DNA from: Lachnospiraceae bacterium
GTDB taxonomy: Bacteria > Bacillota > Clostridia > Lachnospirales > Lachnospiraceae
Assembly: GCA_016283275.1 (NCBI GenBank)
Contig: JAEEMP010000061.1
Location: 43,319-107,318, forward strand
DNA: 64,000 nt
Direction of reading: 5' to 3'
The notes beneath the pieces are model-generated. The model was not told the origin of the DNA. It searched no databases and was given only the letters and a program-made list of their open reading frames with translations. The position numbers were made by a program, and so were the translations under genes. Positions 28,233 to 37,937 of this stretch are shown here, one piece after another (the first letter of the stretch is position 1; each line of letters opens with the position of its first letter).

Positions 28233-30248
28233 ATGACAGCGGATTTATATACGTTTTCTTTATCAATTTTCATAATCACTTTGGCCATTTTGTTAAGGCA
28301 GCATCTGTCGCTTAAGGTTGCGGACAAGTTATCGCGGTATTTTAATGCGGTGCTTGTGATCTCAATACTGTTCTGTATGATCGATCTTTTGTGGGGCCTG
28401 TGCTACTTTCGCCTGATGCCGGCGAACAGTGTTGCTTTGAGCGTATTTACATATATATATCACATCTTTGCACTTGCCATGGCAATAGGCTGGTATATGT
28501 ATACTTCGGCATATCTTGAATTTAAAGATTCCCTTTTTATGAAGCTGCTGGTCTTCATTCCGGTTGTTGCGGGTGTGGCTTTATTGTATATAAATTATAC
28601 GACGGGATTACTGTTTTATATATCGGGCGATATGGAGTTTCATGTCGGCCCCGTTCGAATGGCTCTGTTTGCCATGGAACTATTCTATGTGCTTGCAGCT
28701 TTGGCAAGAACACTGGTAAGGCTTTCGGCCGAAAACGATGCTTTCAAAAAGAGCCGTTATAAAGTTGTGCTTACTTATCTTATCGTGCTTTTGGGCTTCG
28801 GCATCGCTCAGCTGTTTTTTGTGATAGCACCGATCTATTCGGCAAGCCTTATGATAAGCGCGCTTATCGTTTTTATAGGAAATATCACGACAGAGAGAGA
28901 AAAAAGGCTTTCGGACAAGTCCGATTATTACATGACGGAGTCGAGGGAATCATTCAGGGCACTGTCAGCGCTTGCGGAAGCATATGTATCCATTCACGTT
29001 ATCGATCTTGTAAACAATACGGTTACGGAAATCCGTTCACCTCACTATGTGGAACGGTTTGTATTGCAGGATGAAGGTGCGGATATGCAGATAAGACGTG
29101 CGATGGAAGCGGTTGCCATTCCGGAAATGGAAGAAGAGATACTGGAATTTGTGGATCTTGGTACATTACGTGAACGCCTTAAAGACAAAACCAGTATAAG
29201 CCACGAATTTATAAGCCGTTACGAAGGCTGGAGCCTTTCAACTTTTACCAGGATGGAAGAGGATACCGTGGGTGAACCCACCAAGGTTTTGCACGCAGTT
29301 TTGGATATAGATGAAGGTAAAAGAAAAGAAATTGAATATCAGGAGGCATTAAAAGTCGCCCTTGAAAACAAAAACGAAATATATGCCGAAATGCTCAGAA
29401 TGCAGGCGGGCGGTATCGTGGCATCCGATGATAAGGGTCAGCTCATATTTATAAACGATGCGGCTGCAAAGATGTTCGGTTATATGACATATAAAGAGGT
29501 TGGCGGTTCATATACCGCTATCCTTGAGAGAATGGAATCGGATCAGAAAGAGGAATTGCCGGAGCTGTTGAGACGCGTGGTAAAAGAAGGCATGAAGCTG
29601 GTATTCTATTTTTCCACAGCGGATTACAAGAGCAGGCAGATATATGCGAGAGCCGACGTAAGGCGGCTTCAGCTTAAGAACGGAAGCAACATTGTAATAA
29701 CATCTCTTACCGATATGACAGCCAATAAGGAAATAGAAGATAAGCTTACGGTCCTTTCGGAGACTGATGCGCTTACGGGTATCAGGAACAGAGGAAGCGG
29801 CGAGAGTCTTACGATCAGAGAACTTAAAAGCGGGGTGCAGGGCATGTTCTGCCTTGTGGATGCCAATAACTTCAAGAATATAAACGATACATACGGACAT
29901 CAGGCAGGCGATAAAGCGCTTATAGCGATAGCCGAAACATTAAAGGCATCATTCAGGGATGACGATATCGTCATGAGACTCGGCGGCGATGAGTTTGCCG
30001 TATTTGCCAAGTCGATCATGGACAAACAGCTCGCTCAGACGGTCATAAGAAGATTTTTCGACCGACTGTCATCCGTAATAATAGAAGAGTTAAACGGAGA
30101 AAAACTCACGGTAAGCCTTGGGGCTGTGTTTACCGAAGGCGACGGGCAGGATACGTTCGAGCAATTGTACAGCAGAGCGGACTCTGTGATGTACCTTTGC
30201 AAGCACGAAAAAAATACAAGCAATATGGCATTTTACGAAGTGCATTAA
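28233..30248 (+). CDS. Membrane diguanylate cyclase (7TM N-terminus, PAS, GGDEF)
   Basis: Multiple N-terminal TM segments; GIVASDDKGQLIFINDAAAKMFGY PAS; VMRLGGDEFAVF active site with RDDD I-site 5 residues upstream. Confidence 0.9.
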   Translation: MTADLYTFSLSIFIITLAILLRQHLSLKVADKLSRYFNAVLVISILFCMIDLLWGLCYFRLMPANSVALSVFTYIYHIFALAMAIGWYMYTSAYLEFKDSLFMKLLVFIPVVAGVALLYINYTTGLLFYISGDMEFHVGPVRMALFAMELFYVLAALARTLVRLSAENDAFKKSRYKVVLTYLIVLLGFGIAQLFFVIAPIYSASLMISALIVFIGNITTEREKRLSDKSDYYMTESRESFRALSALAEAYVSIHVIDLVNNTVTEIRSPHYVERFVLQDEGADMQIRRAMEAVAIPEMEEEILEFVDLGTLRERLKDKTSISHEFISRYEGWSLSTFTRMEEDTVGEPTKVLHAVLDIDEGKRKEIEYQEALKVALENKNEIYAEMLRMQAGGIVASDDKGQLIFINDAAAKMFGYMTYKEVGGSYTAILERMESDQKEELPELLRRVVKEGMKLVFYFSTADYKSRQIYARADVRRLQLKNGSNIVITSLTDMTANKEIEDKLTVLSETDALTGIRNRGSGESLTIRELKSGVQGMFCLVDANNFKNINDTYGHQAGDKALIAIAETLKASFRDDDIVMRLGGDEFAVFAKSIMDKQLAQTVIRRFFDRLSSVIIEELNGEKLTVSLGAVFTEGDGQDTFEQLYSRADSVMYLCKHEKNTSNMAFYEVH

Positions 30249-30328
30249 TTGTGGCGGGATCCGCGCAAATCTGATACAATTAAATTGTTGTTTACAAGGG
30301 GAGTTTAAACTTTTGAGGAGGGTTATCC

Positions 30329-32410
30329 ATGAAAAGAAAACATGCAGGCAAATTTAAATTTGCCGTCCCCGGGGTTAGTATCCGCACCAAGATGATATTC
30401 AGCATTTTGATACCGGTCATCTTTATGATGATCATCGGTATGGCTGCATACAGTACGGCGGAGAGAGGCATGCGTGAAAAGTACGAGGCCTCCACGATGG
30501 AATCCGTCAACATGGCTTCCGCACATGTGGAGCTTGTATCGTCGTTTATACGAGGCGAGACCACAAAATATGCTTTCGATGAGAACTTAAGAAAACTCAC
30601 ATCGGGTTTTTATAAAGACGATCTTTTGGCAAGAAAGTACGCCATTGATGCGGTGGGTTCGAGCCTTATGTCCAGCCAGTCCACCAATTCTTTTATTGAG
30701 AATATACATATCATCACTGATCCGTCCGATAAGATGTTTTCCACCAAATCCAATTCAATAGACGGAATATTTCCCGCATATAGGGATTCGATGCTGGCAG
30801 ACGACAGCGGGAAAAAGATAGTAAACTGGATAGATTCACATCCGCTTGTCGATGAAGCTTTTTCTTTGTCGCCTACGGAATCATATATTCTTTCTTATCA
30901 GATGATGGGTTCAAGCAATAAGTGCATTGTGGTCATTGATATTTCCAAGAAAGCAATGCAGGAGTTTCTTGACGAGGTTGACTTGGGTCCGGGTTCCGTT
31001 ATAGCAATGGTTACAATGAACGGTCGTGAGATATACCACGAAAGCGGCACGAAGAATTATCCGGAAGGCGATGTGATCTTTTACGGAAGGGATTTTTACG
31101 ATAAGGCCGTAAAAGCGGTTGCTGCGGGTGAGACCGCAGGACACAGTGAAGTAAAGATTGAAGGAAAGAGTTATCTTTTCTTTTACTCATCGTGTGCACT
31201 TTCCGGTTCCATGATATGTGCGCTCGTACCCTTAAAGACGGTTACCGAACAAGCCAATTCGATAAGGTCGCTTACGATAGTTCTGGTCCTTATCGCGATC
31301 GTTGTGGTAATGACCATAGGGATGCTCATATCCAACAGCATAAGAGCAAACGTTAAACGTATATCGGGCAGACTTGATGAAGTTGCCAAGGGAGATCTTA
31401 CCGTTTCCGTTACCGCAAAAGGCAATGATGAATTTAAAGGACTTGCGGCTTCTGCAAGCGATATGGTGGTAAATACAAAGAATCTTGTTAAGAAAGTCGA
31501 TGATGCAACTGTTCAGCTCGAATCGTCTTCCGTAAATGTTAAGGAGGCAACCGATGCTTTGGGCGACTGCTCAAACGATATTTCCTATGCGGTTTCGGAT
31601 ATAGCAAAGGGCATGGAACGCCAGTCAAGACATGCCGAAGAGTGTGTCAGGACAACTGACAGTTTATCGGAAGAGATCAGGAACGTTGCCGAAATGGTCG
31701 AAAAGGTAAGAGTTCTTATCAAAGAAACCGGCGCCATGATCGAGGAGGGAGTTAAACTTATCAAAAACCTCGGCAATAAGGCGGATGAGACTACCAAGGT
31801 AACCGAAGAAGTAAGCATTAGTATAGACGGACTTCGTGCGGAGTCCGAGAATATCAGTAACTTTGCGGGAGTTATTACCGATATTTCTTCTCAGACAAAC
31901 CTTCTTTCACTAAACGCATCGATCGAGGCCGCCCGTGCCGGAGATGCGGGACGCGGTTTTGCCGTTGTGGCGGAAGAGATACGCAAGCTTGCCGATGAAT
32001 CGGCCGAAGCTGCCGGAGAGATCGCAAAGCAGGTTGAAAAGATTAATGTTCAGACCGTCAATACGGTTACAAATTCAGCACGTGCTCAGGAGATCGTTAA
32101 CGAACAATCCGGCCTTGTAATGGAAGGTGTACAGGTTTTCAATAAGATGCATGAGAGAATGGAAGCTCTTACAGAAGGCCTTGAAGATATCATTGAGGCA
32201 TCACGTTCTGCGGATGCAATGAGAAGCGAGGCGGTCGGAGCCGTAAGAAATATTTCCGATATCATAGGAGAAACGGCCGAGAATGCGGAAACCGTTATGA
32301 AGGCAGCCGACAGACTAAAAGACAGCGTGGCTAACCTTGATGCAACAGCCAATGAGTTAAGTGACAGTATGGCGGGACTCAAGACGGAGATCGAGGTATT
32401 TAAGATTTAA
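30329..32410 (+). CDS. Methyl-accepting chemotaxis protein
   Basis: TM-extracellular-TM-HAMP architecture; signalling tip [47 protein letters not shown]. Confidence 0.95.
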   Translation: MKRKHAGKFKFAVPGVSIRTKMIFSILIPVIFMMIIGMAAYSTAERGMREKYEASTMESVNMASAHVELVSSFIRGETTKYAFDENLRKLTSGFYKDDLLARKYAIDAVGSSLMSSQSTNSFIENIHIITDPSDKMFSTKSNSIDGIFPAYRDSMLADDSGKKIVNWIDSHPLVDEAFSLSPTESYILSYQMMGSSNKCIVVIDISKKAMQEFLDEVDLGPGSVIAMVTMNGREIYHESGTKNYPEGDVIFYGRDFYDKAVKAVAAGETAGHSEVKIEGKSYLFFYSSCALSGSMICALVPLKTVTEQANSIRSLTIVLVLIAIVVVMTIGMLISNSIRANVKRISGRLDEVAKGDLTVSVTAKGNDEFKGLAASASDMVVNTKNLVKKVDDATVQLESSSVNVKEATDALGDCSNDISYAVSDIAKGMERQSRHAEECVRTTDSLSEEIRNVAEMVEKVRVLIKETGAMIEEGVKLIKNLGNKADETTKVTEEVSISIDGLRAESENISNFAGVITDISSQTNLLSLNASIEAARAGDAGRGFAVVAEEIRKLADESAEAAGEIAKQVEKINVQTVNTVTNSARAQEIVNEQSGLVMEGVQVFNKMHERMEALTEGLEDIIEASRSADAMRSEAVGAVRNISDIIGETAENAETVMKAADRLKDSVANLDATANELSDSMAGLKTEIEVFKI

Positions 32411-32421
32411 AGAGGCAGAGA

Positions 32422-33291
32422 ATGCGCGAAAAGCTTTTACTTAACATATACAGAGTATTACTGCTCATTTGTATTGTTGCCCTTATATTTGCATATAGGG
32501 GCAACATTGCTCGTTTGATAAATGGCAATGAAGAGGTGGCGGCAGAGGAACCCGAAAGTTCCGTGAGCTTCGGAGTCGTTGAGGGTTTTGAAGGCTCTAC
32601 GGAGCAGACACCCCCATATAAGCCCGATACATCACTTTCATCGAAGTACACGGATGAAAGAAAGCCGGATTACAGTATCGTGAACACATGTATCAACGAT
32701 CCCGTATCAAACGAGTTTACATGGACTTCATTCGAAGGGCTTTATTATGCCACGATCTGTTATTCGATCGACGAAAAACTGTATGAGTATTATAAAGGCC
32801 TCGCAAGATATTACGGCAACGATGAGTATATAAATTACATTACCGATCCAATCAATTCGGAATATATCGACATGATAGTCGAGAACTTAAATGAGATCGG
32901 CGACAGAAGAGAATATACCGAAGGAGAGCGGGTGAGAGAAGCGGTAAGCTTCTGCCAGAGCTTTGAATATGTGGAAGACGATTCGTCCACGACCCATACC
33001 GAATGGCCCAAATATCCGATCGAACTTCTGTATGAGCGTAAGGGTGACTGCGAAGACACAAGCATTCTTCTTGCGGGCATACTTAAAAAGATGGGCTACG
33101 GAGTGGCTTTGATTAAATTCGATGACCATATGGCCGTCGGGATAAAAGGCGATGAAACAATCTACGGAACTTCATATAATTACGAGGGAAACGACTATTA
33201 CTATGTGGAGACCACCAACAAAGGCTGGTATATAGGCGAGATACCCGAGGAGTATAAGGAGCTTCCCGCGACTGTTATAGTATTAAATTAG
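32422..33291 (+). CDS. Transglutaminase-like protein with N-terminal TM
   Basis: LLYERKGDCEDTSILLAGILKKMGYGVALIKFDDHMAVGIKG gives Cys and His of the transglutaminase-like fold. Confidence 0.8.
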   Translation: MREKLLLNIYRVLLLICIVALIFAYRGNIARLINGNEEVAAEEPESSVSFGVVEGFEGSTEQTPPYKPDTSLSSKYTDERKPDYSIVNTCINDPVSNEFTWTSFEGLYYATICYSIDEKLYEYYKGLARYYGNDEYINYITDPINSEYIDMIVENLNEIGDRREYTEGERVREAVSFCQSFEYVEDDSSTTHTEWPKYPIELLYERKGDCEDTSILLAGILKKMGYGVALIKFDDHMAVGIKGDETIYGTSYNYEGNDYYYVETTNKGWYIGEIPEEYKELPATVIVLN

Positions 33292-33302
33292 AGGTAAATG
33301 CC

Positions 33303-34673
33303 ATGAAATATGATGTTATTGTTATAGGAGCAGGGCCGGGAGGTATTTTTTCCTCATACGAGCTTATGAAAAAACGCCCCGACCTTAAAGTGGCCGTATA
33401 TGATTCGGGCTATCCTTTGGAAAAAAGAAAATGTCCGATAGACGGTGATAAGGTCAAATCCTGCATAAAATGCAAGACCTGTGCGATCATGTCGGGCTTT
33501 GGCGGTGCAGGAGCTTTTTCCGACGGAAAGTATAATATCACAAACGATTTCGGCGGAACTTTATATGAATATATCGGCAAGGAAAAAGCGCTTAAGTTGA
33601 TGCGTTATGTCGATGAGATAAACGTTTCCCACGGCGGTGAAGGCACAAAGATGTATTCGACAGCCGGTTCCGAATTCAAAAAGCTGTGTATGCAGAATAA
33701 GCTTACACTTCTGGATGCTTCGGTAAGACATCTGGGGACGGATATCAATTACATCGTGCTTAAAAATCTCTATGACGAGATGAAGGATCATATAACCTTC
33801 AATTTCCTTACTCCGATAAGGACTATCGAGAAGCTCGAAGACGGTTATAAGGTTAAGTATGATAACGGTGAAGCCGAGTGCAGGAATCTTATAGTTTCCG
33901 CAGGCCGAAGCGGCAGTAAGTGGATGGAACAGGTATGCAACGATCTTGAGATCCCCACAAGCTCAAACCGTGTGGATATAGGTGTAAGAGTGGAACTTCC
34001 CGCAGTTATCTTTTCACATCTTACCGATAAACTTTATGAAAGCAAGATCGTATACAGAACATCGAAGTTTGAAGACAGTGTCCGTACTTTCTGCATGAAC
34101 CCCAACGGAATAGTGGTCAACGAAAACACAAACGGTATTGTAACGGTTAACGGCCACAGTTTTGAGGATGCCGATAAGAAGACCGAAAATACAAATTTTG
34201 CGCTTTTGGTCGCAAAGCACTTCTCGGAGCCGTTTAAGGACAGCAACGGATACGGTGAAAGTATAGCAAGGCTTTCCAATATGCTCGGAGGCGGTGTGAT
34301 AGTACAGCGTTTCGGAGATCTTGAAAGAGGTCGGAGAAGTAACTGGAAACGTATAGACAAGGGAACGGTAAGGCCCACATTAATGGCCACACCGGGCGAC
34401 TTAAGCCTTGTACTTCCCAAACGTATCCTTGACGGTATTATCGAGATGATATATGCTCTTGATAAAATCGCACCCGGAACAGCAAATGACGATACATTGC
34501 TTTACGGAGTGGAAGTAAAGTTTTACAATATGGAAGTAAAGCTCGATGAAAATCTCGAGTCGATTCATAAAGGACTTTATATAATAGGCGACGGAAGCGG
34601 TGTTACACATTCGCTTTCTCACGCATCGGCAAGCGGAGTTTATGTCGCAGGAAGAATAGCCGAAACACTATAA
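33303..34673 (+). CDS. NAD(P)/FAD-dependent oxidoreductase
   Basis: YDVIVIGAGPGGIFSSYEL Rossmann; SGFGGAGAFSDGKYNI; C-terminal GLYIIGDGSGVTHSLSHASASGVYVAGRIAE. Confidence 0.9.
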   Translation: MKYDVIVIGAGPGGIFSSYELMKKRPDLKVAVYDSGYPLEKRKCPIDGDKVKSCIKCKTCAIMSGFGGAGAFSDGKYNITNDFGGTLYEYIGKEKALKLMRYVDEINVSHGGEGTKMYSTAGSEFKKLCMQNKLTLLDASVRHLGTDINYIVLKNLYDEMKDHITFNFLTPIRTIEKLEDGYKVKYDNGEAECRNLIVSAGRSGSKWMEQVCNDLEIPTSSNRVDIGVRVELPAVIFSHLTDKLYESKIVYRTSKFEDSVRTFCMNPNGIVVNENTNGIVTVNGHSFEDADKKTENTNFALLVAKHFSEPFKDSNGYGESIARLSNMLGGGVIVQRFGDLERGRRSNWKRIDKGTVRPTLMATPGDLSLVLPKRILDGIIEMIYALDKIAPGTANDDTLLYGVEVKFYNMEVKLDENLESIHKGLYIIGDGSGVTHSLSHASASGVYVAGRIAETL

Positions 34674-34697
34674 ATATATCTTTGAGGAGGAATGTAA

Positions 34698-36089
34698 ATG
34701 AATTGTCCTTATTGCGGTACCGTATTAGCTGACGGTACAAAGTTTTGTCCGGCATGCGGAGCTAATTTAACTCAGGCAGCACAGCCCGCACCCGCACCTC
34801 AGCCTGCACCTGCTCCGGTTCCCGAACCCCAGCCCGCACCTGTACCTCAGCCTGCTCCTGCCCCGGTTCCCGAACCTCAGCCTGCACCGGCTCCTGCGCC
34901 GCAGCCTCAGCCTGCAGCACAGCCCAATGCTTTCCAGCAGTCAGTTCAGCAGAATCCATATGTACAACAGCAGGTTCAGCAGCCGGTACAGCCCAATCCT
35001 TATATACAGCAGCCCGCACAGCAGGCACCATACGGTCAGCAGCAGTTTGCACAGGCACCTTACGGTCAGCAGCCCGCACAGCAGGCACCCAAAAAGAAGA
35101 GTAAGGCTCCTCTCATCATCGTCCTCGTGATCGTCGCTGTATTGATCTTAGGCGCGGTCGGCGGTGTCGTATGGTATCTTAACTCTCCCGCACAGAAGGT
35201 TTCAAAAGCCATTGTCGCAGAGGATTATTTAACCGTAGGCAAGTATTACGATAAGCTTTCGGAAGACGACAAGAAACTTGTTTTTGATGCTATGGAAGTG
35301 ATATTCAACAATACACTTATCGAGTATCAGAACGGCGATAAGACGATCGAAGAGTTTAACAAACTTGCTACCGAACTTCAGGGAGTATTGAGCTCAAGTA
35401 CAGTATACAAGAGCGGCATCACTACAGCTTCAAATGTCAAGGCTTCAAAGGAAGCTTATGCTCAGGCAGAGAAGTCATTTGCTTCGGAAGATTATGAGAC
35501 CGCTTATGATTATTATTCAAAGGTAATCTTCGATGATTATCAGAATTACAACAATGCACTTTCAAAGATGGCTGTCTGCGAAGAGAACATGACTGTCGAT
35601 CTTACAGGTGAGTGGGTCGGAAGTGTTGATGTGACGGATGCATTAAGCGATGAGATGGGAGTGGAATTCGAAGATCCCATCATGATGGAGTTCGTTCTTT
35701 CATTTGAGCCGAGCGGTTCGGGTACTATGACCGTAAACTCGGATTTACTGGTAGAATCCATGAAAGCACCCATGATCACATATATGTATGAACTTCTTGA
35801 AGACGAAGGCTATTCAAAGGAAGAAGCCGATGAACTCGTATCATACATGGGCTATTCGGATGTGGCGGAATATGTGGACGAACTGCTCGGTTCCGAATTT
35901 GATTCCGATGATTTTATTGAGGAATATGACTACGAATTCGACGGCAAGGTTCTTTTCATCGACGGCGACGGCCCCATCAATGTAGAGGGCAAATCGGATA
36001 CCGTTACATTTACGATGGAAGATCCCGAAGATATTTATCTCTTCATGGATTATAATATGCCCAATACTTTGGAACTTAAAAGAAAATAA
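34698..36089 (+). CDS. Zinc-ribbon protein with Pro/Ala/Gln-rich linker and one TM segment
   Basis: MNCPYCGTVLADGTKFCPACGANL zinc ribbon; PAPAPVPEPQ repeats; APLIIVLVIVAVLILGAVGGVVWYL TM. Confidence 0.85.
   Translation: MNCPYCGTVLADGTKFCPACGANLTQAAQPAPAPQPAPAPVPEPQPAPVPQPAPAPVPEPQPAPAPAPQPQPAAQPNAFQQSVQQNPYVQQQVQQPVQPNPYIQQPAQQAPYGQQQFAQAPYGQQPAQQAPKKKSKAPLIIVLVIVAVLILGAVGGVVWYLNSPAQKVSKAIVAEDYLTVGKYYDKLSEDDKKLVFDAMEVIFNNTLIEYQNGDKTIEEFNKLATELQGVLSSSTVYKSGITTASNVKASKEAYAQAEKSFASEDYETAYDYYSKVIFDDYQNYNNALSKMAVCEENMTVDLTGEWVGSVDVTDALSDEMGVEFEDPIMMEFVLSFEPSGSGTMTVNSDLLVESMKAPMITYMYELLEDEGYSKEEADELVSYMGYSDVAEYVDELLGSEFDSDDFIEEYDYEFDGKVLFIDGDGPINVEGKSDTVTFTMEDPEDIYLFMDYNMPNTLELKRK
34801..34905 (+). 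repeat. In-frame tandem repeat, about 48-bp period (16 aa), Pro/Ala-rich
   Basis: Two near-identical copies containing cc(c/t)ggttcccgaacc(c)cagcc, offset by 48 bp. Confidence 0.75.
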
Positions 36090-36104
36090 ACGTTAATACA
36101 TAGA

Positions 36105-37937
36105 ATGAGCAAAAGAAGCTTCTTCGGAAGCTTCTTTTACGTAGGTGAAATTTTGGTTTTCGGAAAACATATCAACAAATATTACATAAAGTACGGATGG
36201 ATGCTTTTGATAGGCATACTGGCCCTCATCGTTGTGGATGTGGGCCAGCTTAAAGTTCCGGAATTTTACAGACTGATCGTCAACGGTATGAATACCGGAA
36301 AGGTTGATCTTTCCGGAACGGTTTATGCTTTTGATATGGATTTTCTGCTTACAAATATCTGCAGACCGCTTATTATCGTGGTCTTTATGATGATAAGCGG
36401 ACGCTTTGCATGGAGAGTGTGCTTTTTCGGTGCGGGAGTAAGGGTTGAACGGGATTTAAGGCAGGAAATGTTCGAACGTTCAAAAGAACTTTCGCAGTCT
36501 TACTACCAGATCAACAAGGTAGGCGACCTTATGAGTCTTTTCACAAACGATCTTGAGACCGTTCAGGACTGTTACGGAAACGGTGTCTTAAGCTTTTGCG
36601 ACGCACTTTTTTTGGGTGGGCTGGCTCTTTATAAGATGATCGCAATGAACCCAAAACTTACGCTTCTTGCTATCCTTCCGATGATCTTTCTTTTCTTTTC
36701 GGGCAGAACGATAGGGAAGTATATGACCAAAAAGTGGGACGAAAGGCAGGAAAAATTCTCGCTTCTTTCGGATTTTTCCCAGGAAAGTTTTTCCGGAATA
36801 GCCGTGATAAAAGCGTTTGCAAAAGAAGGAAAAGAACTTCTTGCTTTTAAGAAGCTCAATAAAGAGAATGAAAAAGTCAATGTGGCATATACAAAGCTTT
36901 CCACTCTTTTAAATATATTTGTGGTCCTGTTTGTGGAATCCGTTGTATGTGTGATATTGGGTTATGGCGGATATCTTGTACACAACGGCGTGTTCAATGC
37001 CGGTGAAATGGTTGAATTTATCGGCTATTTTACGGCAATAGTATGGCCCATTGAAGCCGTTGCGATACTGATCGAGATGACATCAAGGGCAAAAGCATCG
37101 CTTAACAGGATATCCGAACTTCTGGATGCGGATATAGATGTAAAGGATAAAGAGGGAGTAAAGCATATCGACAGTGTAAGGGGCGAAATAGAGTTTAAGC
37201 ACTTAAACTTTACTCATCCTCATGCACCGCTCGAAGCGCTTCACGATATTTCTTTCCACATAAAGGCAGGCGAAAACATAGGTATAATAGGTCCCACCGG
37301 TTCGGGTAAGACCACGATCTCGGATCTTATAACACGTACATACAATGTTCCCGACAATACGCTTTTTATAGACGGAAACGATGTTAACGATATTTCGATC
37401 AAGGACTTAAGAAAACATATAGCATATGTACCGCAGGATAATTTTCTTTTCAGTGAATCCATAGCCGACAACATTACCTTTGCGCAAGAAGGCCGGATAT
37501 CGAAAGAACGCCTTGAAGAGGTGTCAAAATATGCGGATATATATGAAAATATAATGGAATTTCCGGATAAGTTTGATACTGTTTTGGGCGAGCGCGGCGT
37601 TACCGTTTCGGGTGGCCAGAAACAGAGGATATCCATAGCAAGAGCTCTCATGAAAGATGCGGAGATCCTTATAATGGACGATTCCGTATCGGCCGTGGAC
37701 ACAAAGACCGAAAAACGTATAATCGACAGTTTAAAGGAAATACGAAAAGGCAAAACAACACTTCTTGTTGCTCACAGGATATCGACCGTTGAAAAGATGG
37801 ACAGGATACTGTTTATCGATGACGGTAAAGTCCTTGATTTCGGAACTCACGAAGAACTGCTGAAAAGATGTGAAAAGTATGCCGAAACGGTTCGTCTTCA
37901 GGCACTTGAAGACGAAGAAAGGGGTGAAAAACGATGA
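36105..37937 (+). CDS. ABC exporter, fused permease/ATPase (half of heterodimer)
   Basis: GPTGSGKTTISDLI Walker A; TVSGGQKQRISIARALMKDAEILIMDDSVSAVD. Confidence 0.93.
   Translation: MSKRSFFGSFFYVGEILVFGKHINKYYIKYGWMLLIGILALIVVDVGQLKVPEFYRLIVNGMNTGKVDLSGTVYAFDMDFLLTNICRPLIIVVFMMISGRFAWRVCFFGAGVRVERDLRQEMFERSKELSQSYYQINKVGDLMSLFTNDLETVQDCYGNGVLSFCDALFLGGLALYKMIAMNPKLTLLAILPMIFLFFSGRTIGKYMTKKWDERQEKFSLLSDFSQESFSGIAVIKAFAKEGKELLAFKKLNKENEKVNVAYTKLSTLLNIFVVLFVESVVCVILGYGGYLVHNGVFNAGEMVEFIGYFTAIVWPIEAVAILIEMTSRAKASLNRISELLDADIDVKDKEGVKHIDSVRGEIEFKHLNFTHPHAPLEALHDISFHIKAGENIGIIGPTGSGKTTISDLITRTYNVPDNTLFIDGNDVNDISIKDLRKHIAYVPQDNFLFSESIADNITFAQEGRISKERLEEVSKYADIYENIMEFPDKFDTVLGERGVTVSGGQKQRISIARALMKDAEILIMDDSVSAVDTKTEKRIIDSLKEIRKGKTTLLVAHRISTVEKMDRILFIDDGKVLDFGTHEELLKRCEKYAETVRLQALEDEERGEKR

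Noticed and set aside
34762-35130. Antisense and shifted-frame ORFs across the Pro/Ala/Gln repeat (34762-35088 -, 34927-35130 +)
   Set aside because: Repeat-driven open frames inside a clear zinc-ribbon gene.
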